Below are positions 58,478-64,000 of a stretch of 64,000 bases of DNA, in pieces. Position 1 is the first letter of the stretch. Every line of letters begins with the position of its first letter. The notes below the pieces were generated by a model. That model had not been told where the DNA came from. It was given only the letters and a program-made list of their open reading frames with translations, and searched no databases. The position numbers and the translations under genes are program-made. The stretch is from Pomacea canaliculata (Eukaryota > Mollusca > Gastropoda > Architaenioglossa > Ampullariidae), in the NCBI RefSeq assembly GCF_003073045.1, contig NC_037600.1:11148758-11212757 (forward strand). Direction: 5' to 3'.

Positions 58478-59545
58478 ATGGCTCAGTCCCACGAAAGAGA
58501 GTGTGCTGTGTGCACAGAAGAATTCACGACACCAAAGATTCTACCCTGTGGTCATCTCCTGTGTCGAGAATGTGTCATTTCCTGGATGGATTCCAAACCT
58601 GATGCCGGGTGTCCGCTGTGTAGATGTCCTATAGTAGAGCAGTCAGATGGAAGTTCGTCCGACACTGTTGACGCCCTGCCGACAGACTTTGTGATGGAAG
58701 CGCTGGTGGAGAGCGCTCGTGTGCTGAGTAAAGATCACCTTTGTTGTGTGTGTGAGGACGTCAGGGCGGACTTCATCTGTATGCAGTGTCTTGACATGAT
58801 GTGTACAACATGTACAAAGGCTCATAAAAAACTATCAGTGAGCCGCAGTCACGATGTGAAGAGTGTCAGCACTGTGACACCTGAACGTCTGGCTGCCAGC
58901 CGCCCTGCACTGTGTGCTGACCACGGCGACAAACACGCGGAGTTCTTCTGCCGCGAGCACCGCCTCGCTGTCTGCTCAGCCTGTAAGGCTAACAAACACA
59001 AAGTATGTCCAGAAATTAACTCTCTTGACGATGAAATACAGTTAGCCCAAAACTGGGTGAGAAACTTGACAGAGGTTCTGGTGAAAGCGGAGCAGAATCT
59101 AGAGCAGGCTATAGGTCAGGTGACGTCAAGTCTACAGGAAGTTGATGTCAGCGAACATGAAGACATGGCGCAGGTAGACAAGACATGTAACCGTCTTCAG
59201 AAGCTGGTGGAAGATTTCCGTAACAAGTTGAAGGAAAACACTCGCACGTCACATCTCAAAATCAGGAATTCATTACGTGACGTCAAGACTGTCCTCAGCA
59301 AACATCTCGGAAAGGTGACGTCACACAAACACATTGCGACGCGAACCACGGCAGTGTCACCACGTCCTGCAATGATACACATGACACATGCTGTGACAGA
59401 CAGGGTCAAGAGCCTGGACCTCAGCACTGACTTGCAAGAAGAGGCGTGGACGAAGACCTTGTTAAGTCCAGAATATTGTGAAGAAGTTGTGAGACAGATA
59501 GAAGACGAGCTTTTGATGTTGGAGCAGCAGACAACGGACACAAAG
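58478..59545 (+). CDS. Copy 11 exon 1: RING/B-box/coiled coil
   Basis: Starts MAQSHERECAVCTEEFTTPK. RING ligands are C9, C12, C24, H26, C29, C32, C45 and C48. A B-box1-type cluster lies at C89/C92, C101/C104, C109/C112, H116 and H125. B-box2 is at C146, H149, C158, H161, C166, C169 and H174. A coiled coil spans about 185-265 (VLVKAEQNLEQAIGQV). A conserved region to residue 356 includes TSHKHIATRTTAVSPRPAMI. Donor AAAG/GTAAGAG. Reading past it adds 13 codons to a stop, a possible NHR-less short form. Confidence 0.9.
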
Positions 59546-62500
59546 GTAAGAGTGTTATTTTTACCACCTCATTATTTTTTTCATTGATTATAAGACTAAT
59601 GCAATTTTTCTTTCTTTCTGATCATTCTTCTTTTCCCGATGATCTTTTCTTTTTGCTTCCTGTTATCAGTATCCATGAAGCGAGCTAGCGACTAATGAAT
59701 CAAAAGAAAGTGTAAGTTTTTGAAATCGCATTTTGTCTTATTATATATAGACTGCAGAAATGTGTTATTAAAGAGGGAGAATGTGTGTGTGCGTGTTTGT
59801 TTCTTTGTGTCGGCGATTGATACTGATATCTACCTTGCCGTTTCGCTTTTGGCAATTTGTTAGTTGTCTGAAAGGAAGAACAAGGGTAATGAATGTAACA
59901 ACAAGAAATCTCTGGGACTTAAAACACCAGCATACGTCCAAAGACACATAAAGCTGATAAAACTGCTTAACATGCCTTAAGAAGAGACTTGCAATATGTT
60001 TCATTGATAAGATTACTATGCAACCCCAGTAGCAAAAAGGCGTCCGCTGTGTGGCCAGTAGGCGAGATCTGAGATGTTGTTTTCGATGAAATGATAAAAA
60101 TCTTACATTTTTGACAGGGTGGAGGACTTAGGAAAAGCCTGCTTCAACTCTGGAGCAGACATAGCAAAATGAAAGAGGTTAATTTTTTACACACTAGCAG
60201 ACTAAGCCACGACAGTGTAGAAAATCTTCTTTTTGTAATGCAAGGAAAAGGAGGACATGATGACAAACAATTTATTGGCAATTTCTGTTCTTTTTGCGCC
60301 GGGTGATTGTGGATTGCCTAACCATGCGAAGTGAAAAAAACGCAACTGCATCAAAGACCGAAATTACTTGTGTTGAAACTGAGCATCATCACTACTCACA
60401 TCGTGTGTTAGAAAGGCAATTGAGGACACTTTTGAAAAAAAAAACCCACTGGCCTTCAACTTTATAGAGACATGTGGCACGGTTCATGTTTAACTTTCCT
60501 TCAGATGCCATGCTACTATATAGGTGGCTGCACCCTAAGGTTAAGCTATCAATTGAAACGACAGTAATATTCTACCTGAGATTTCCTTTCTCATCCCTAC
60601 TTAAAGGAAAAGGACACAAAATTTGGTATTTAATATGAGAATTAGTTTTTGGATCCAAGCAAACACTTTACAGCAGCGGTTCTCAACCTGTGGGCGCCCC
60701 CCCGCGACGTGCTTACAAGGGAGGCGCGAAGGTGGTCATTTTTTTTAAGTTTCTTATACCGGTATTAGTGAAATTAGTTTACATTGCTGGCTAAGGGGGG
60801 GGGGGGCGGACGTACCTTTGACCGTCAGGGGGGCGTCACAAGTAAAAGGTTGAGAACCGCTGCTTTACAGGTTCAGAGAACATAAATGTGTGCCAATTCT
60901 CCAGGCAGGTCATGAGAATGTTCAATACACCTAAATATACATCACACAGATACGCGGCTATAAAAACTGACATTATATTAATTAGGGATTATGTCGGCTT
61001 CGTAAATGTTATTTTGACGGGGGTTCTAGGTTTTTCTTTAAGAATCTATCCAGCATTTTACCATAATCCCTATTATTACAATGTTTTGGCTTCTGTCTGT
61101 GTGTGTGTGTGTCTTAGAAATAGGAGGAAGAATTATGTAAAAATATCATTAAATGTCAGGACTAATATTAAAACTAGTAAAACCACTAGCACAGGTGTTT
61201 TCCCAACTTCTTACATATAAAGATAAACACACACTTAATTGTAGTTTGGTTAAAATCTTTTTAGAATGCATGTTTTCATGAAGTGCTTAAATTTGTAGTA
61301 AGATCGTCTGCCAAAGGTAAAATGTATTTCCCAAGATCACATCGCCAGTACAGTCTTCACACGAATGTAAAGGTTTGTGTGGTATGTTGTGATTTAATGT
61401 ATGGGAAGTTGATTCTTACAGACACAAGACATTCCTAAGAGTAGGATTACAGATCTTAACAGAGAAAACCACCCGTCTTATAAACTACAACTAATACAAA
61501 AACACTTAAATTATTAAATGTTACAATAATATTAGTGATGTAGATTATAGTTACTTAACTATGATGAAATAATAAATTTTAACTTCAAAAGAATCAACAT
61601 TATTTACAGTTCGCCGTGCAGCCACCAGTCCTTGTCTTCGACGAAAGCTGTGGGAAAAACATTAAACTGACGAACGATAACAGGACTGCGGAGAGGACGG
61701 TTGTGCATAGCTCCCGCGAAGCAGTGGTCGTGTCACGTGACACTATGGTGTCAAACGTCTTGTATGAAGTAAGATGTTAGGTTAGAACGATAGTGATGAC
61801 GATGAACATGACCAAGACAAAATACGACGACGACGACGATGAGGATGATGATGACTACGGGGATAATTATAATAATTATGATTACTAATATTATTATTAA
61901 AAAAAACTTCAAAATAGAAATTACTCTTATGCACTTTTTTCTTTTATAGTGCACAGACACAAACAAAATAATAACTTTGAATTATTATGGTTTTATTTTT
62001 TTAAATCGTTGACACAAGTTTAAGAAACGTATATTTACAACGGATTGAGTAGTCTCGATACATAGTATCTCTCTGTGGCCACACTTTTCGCTTTACTGAG
62101 AGATTGGCATCCTGTAATCCCCGTAGTAAGCCTAATCAACTGTCAAAGTTTGGTATGTCATGACACTATGATGTTGACGCAGGTCAGAGTGGATGAAACC
62201 TCATCTAAATACAGCGAGCTATATCTGGGAGTGACAGAACTTTCTCAGGCAAAGTTCGTTATAAAAAAGTCTGATGGAGACCTGGGAGACTCTGTTGTCG
62301 TCGCTCCCAGTGAGGTCTATTTCCAGGGAAATTGTGTGAGTTTTCATGGATCCAAGTCCTACAAATGGCTTGTGGTTTGGTCTACGTGTAAGATCTGAAG
62401 CAAATTATCATTCACTTCCTGTCACACTTGTATTTCAACAAAGCATTTTTAAATGATTTTTTTAAGATATCATATCCTTTACTAATCAGCTGGTAAAATT

Positions 62501-63600
62501 CAGTGACAAATATTATTTCCCAAAATAAGATTTAAAATTTCTTTGCCCACTTTAAATAAAAGCTTACAAACATCCCATTATAAAAAAAGAGGCAAACAAG
62601 AGAAACCTCAGTAACGGATGTGTAAATGTTGACGTAGACAGGGTGACAGCCAATAGGTGAGGTAGCATATGTTATTTAGGGGGCTATGAGTTTGATCTTT
62701 TTCACAGTAATTTTTATAAAAGCGTACCTCAAGAATGGAAATGGGGTATTTATAGGTAGATCTGTGGAAATGTTAACATTAAGCTGAGGTACACCCAGTT
62801 AGGAGAAAGAAATTCAACTAAGGCTTTAATTGACCTAAAGATATGATACCGTATTCGTAAATCAAGAGCTCGTTTTTTCTTTGCACGTGGTCATGATAAT
62901 ATCAAACCATCCTTGCCCCTACCAAATAATTTTGGAAAGGCATCTAGGATTTCTTTTTCTAATAGTACACAGTTGAATAATAGTTGAGGACATTTCAAGC
63001 TACAATTATGGTAGAGGGTACGCTAGGGTGCTCACTTTCCGTTCAATATTTTATTAAAAGGTAAAAGTAACAGGTATTTGTCTTCAGGTGTCGACCACGC
63101 TCGGAGAAGGTCTCGGGAGGCTTCAAGTCGGGAGTCGAGTTGGGGTACTTGTTGACTCATCTAATTACGTTCACCTCTACATCGATGGACAGCACCAGGG
63201 CGTTGTACCAGAACCTGTCACGCAACCCTGTTTTGCTGTTTTTGATGTTTGGAATACAGTGACTAAGGTGAGAGATACACGTACACACGTTACATTGCAC
63301 AGAGGAGTTTGGGATTGCATGGGGAGACTATAACGGTTTCTTGAACTGTAATAGCACGAAAATGTCCACAAACTGCAGTTCATAAATAATAAACAAAAAT
63401 CTTTTACCTACTTCCTGGTGCTGACGTGTTTTTTCGTAAATTGGACATTTTTACAAATTTGTGTTTGTTTTGTAAGTAAATCGTTAGGTTTAGTACCTGC
63501 TGTCCTATTGTCTGTTGAACAGGTTACAGCCCTTCCTACATCTAGGATGACATCAAGAATATTAGAGAAGAAGAAGGCTGAGACAGGCTTGTTTCGTTAA
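58478..63600 (+). CDS. TRIM-NHR copy 11: RING, B-box, coiled-coil, NHR E3 ligase
   Basis: Complete model, phase 0 throughout: exon 1 58478-59545 (356 codons); N1 61610-61768; N2 62183-62335; N3 63088-63267; N4 63523-63600. About 545 residues. N1 reads PPVLVFDESCGKNIKLTNDN. N2 reads KYSELYLGVTELSQAKFVI. N3 reads GSRVGVLVDSSNYVHLYIDG and QPCFAVFDVW. N4 has a longer, basic C-terminal tail (ILEKKKAETGLFR). A possible extra 60-nt exon (60119-60178, GGGLRKSLLQLWSRHSKMKE) has an AG acceptor but only a weak GTTAAT donor. A 189-bp hAT MITE lies in the intron before N1. The intact frame, splice sites and kappaB promoter make this the best candidate for a working member. Confidence 0.8.
60674..60862. 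mobile_element. hAT-type MITE with 8-bp target duplication
   Basis: 189 bp bounded by CAGCGGTTCTCAACCTGTGG and its near complement ending GGTTGAGAACCGCTG. The target duplication CTTTACAG lies at 60666-60673 and 60863-60870. The paralogous intron of copy 7 (about 38545-38565, ACACTTTCCAGGTTCAGAGC) shows the empty site. The interior has C-rich and G-rich runs that pair. No coding capacity. Confidence 0.95.
61610..63600 (+). CDS. Copy 11 NHR exons N1-N4
   Basis: N1 61610-61768 (acceptor TTTACAG, donor GAA/GTAAGA), N2 62183-62335 (acceptor GACGCAG, donor TGT/GTGAGT), N3 63088-63267 (acceptor TCTTCAG, donor AAG/GTGAGA), N4 63523-63600 (acceptor GAACAG). Lengths of 53, 51, 60 and 25 codons match copies 6 and 7 except for the longer N4. 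The acceptor of N2 lacks a pyrimidine tract in all copies, yet the 100 bases before it are strongly conserved. Confidence 0.8.
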
Positions 63601-64000
63601 CCTGTTCCCTAAACATAACAGGAAGAGAACAAACTGTTTCGCGTATGATATTTTTTTCTGTTGATAGACACCACCAACAACAACAACAAATTGTATGAGC
63701 TGCCCCTTCTAAATACACACACACACACAAGGAGAAGAGGGCAAGCATATTTTTAGTATTAAGAGAAGTCTGACTAAATATTATTTAAAGGTATACTCAA
63801 GGCTTGTGATAAGGCTGTGGCGACGGTCAGACGTTTCAAAAACACATTTAGTTACAATAACAGAGCACGAGAGGAATACAGGAGAAATAAATTATTCGTT
63901 TCTCACTTAATTACCACTTATTAGCACTATTTCGGTTGCCGATGTTTATAAACATTGAAAAAATCCAGTGGAATCGACCCTTGTGTCCTTCCGCCGAGTA
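63601..64000. other. 3' flank of copy 11, no gene seen
   Basis: A short (CA)n at 63715-63729 and T-rich sequence matching the 3' flanks of copies 6 and 7 (AAGAGAAGTCTGA near 63760). Nothing recognised beyond 63800. Confidence 0.45.

Overview
This is a eukaryotic, AT-rich, intron-containing stretch. GT/AG exons, non-LTR retrotransposons, tRNA-type SINEs and several DNA-transposon families all point to an animal. The gene content (expanded RING/B-box genes, SWIM-type, THAP and DUF4806-like fragments, OGFr-like) and the SINE tail suggest a lophotrochozoan, most likely a mollusc. That assignment is an inference from gene style.

The main content is a cluster of paralogous genes with one architecture: a large first coding exon (about 355-363 codons) encoding RING, two B-boxes and a coiled coil, followed by four phase-0 exons (N1-N4) that rebuild a Neuralized homology repeat (NHR). 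I call these TRIM-NHR copies. Copy 1 (minus, 70-1137) runs off the left edge. Copy 7 (36728-46692), copy 10 (52246-56689) and copy 11 (58478-63600) look whole. Copy 6 (27915-32503) has four clean NHR exons but a first exon full of small indels. Copy 0 (minus, 5950-7324), copy 2 (10455-11679) and RING scraps at 1.4, 18.8, 27.5, 36.3, 48.2 and 50.6 kb are relics. Further 5' ends without a gene lie near 14, 18.2 and 19.5 kb.

The proximal promoters of copies 1, 7 and 11, and of two solo 5' ends, share a kappaB-like decamer (GGGAATTTCC or GGGAATTCCC, one degenerate). In the best-preserved copies it is followed by a TATA-like box and a CACGTGAC motif, then a noncoding exon ending in a GT donor. The proteins would be Rel/NF-kB-inducible E3 ubiquitin ligases that choose substrates through an NHR domain. 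This is an inference that fits an innate-immune, birth-and-death family.

Layout: 1-7.8 kb is an inverted copy of about 29.7-37.8 kb (copies 0+1 mirror copies 6+7). 9.6-14.2 kb holds relics and a 100-N gap. 15.1-18.0 kb holds a SWIM-type gene (plus) converging on a THAP gene (minus), with a TA-flanked MITE inside the former. 18.1-20.1 kb holds two solo 5' ends and a SINE. 20.3-25.3 kb holds a DUF4806-like minus gene, a 201-bp tandem duplication, a tRNA-like SINE and a PIF/Harbinger relic. 26.8-46.7 kb holds copies 6 and 7, with an intronless OGFr-like gene inside a copy 7 intron. 47-51.1 kb is LINE debris and RING relics. 52.2-63.6 kb holds copies 10 and 11, each with a hAT-type insertion in an intron. 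I saw no LTR retroelement, Polinton or CRISPR array.
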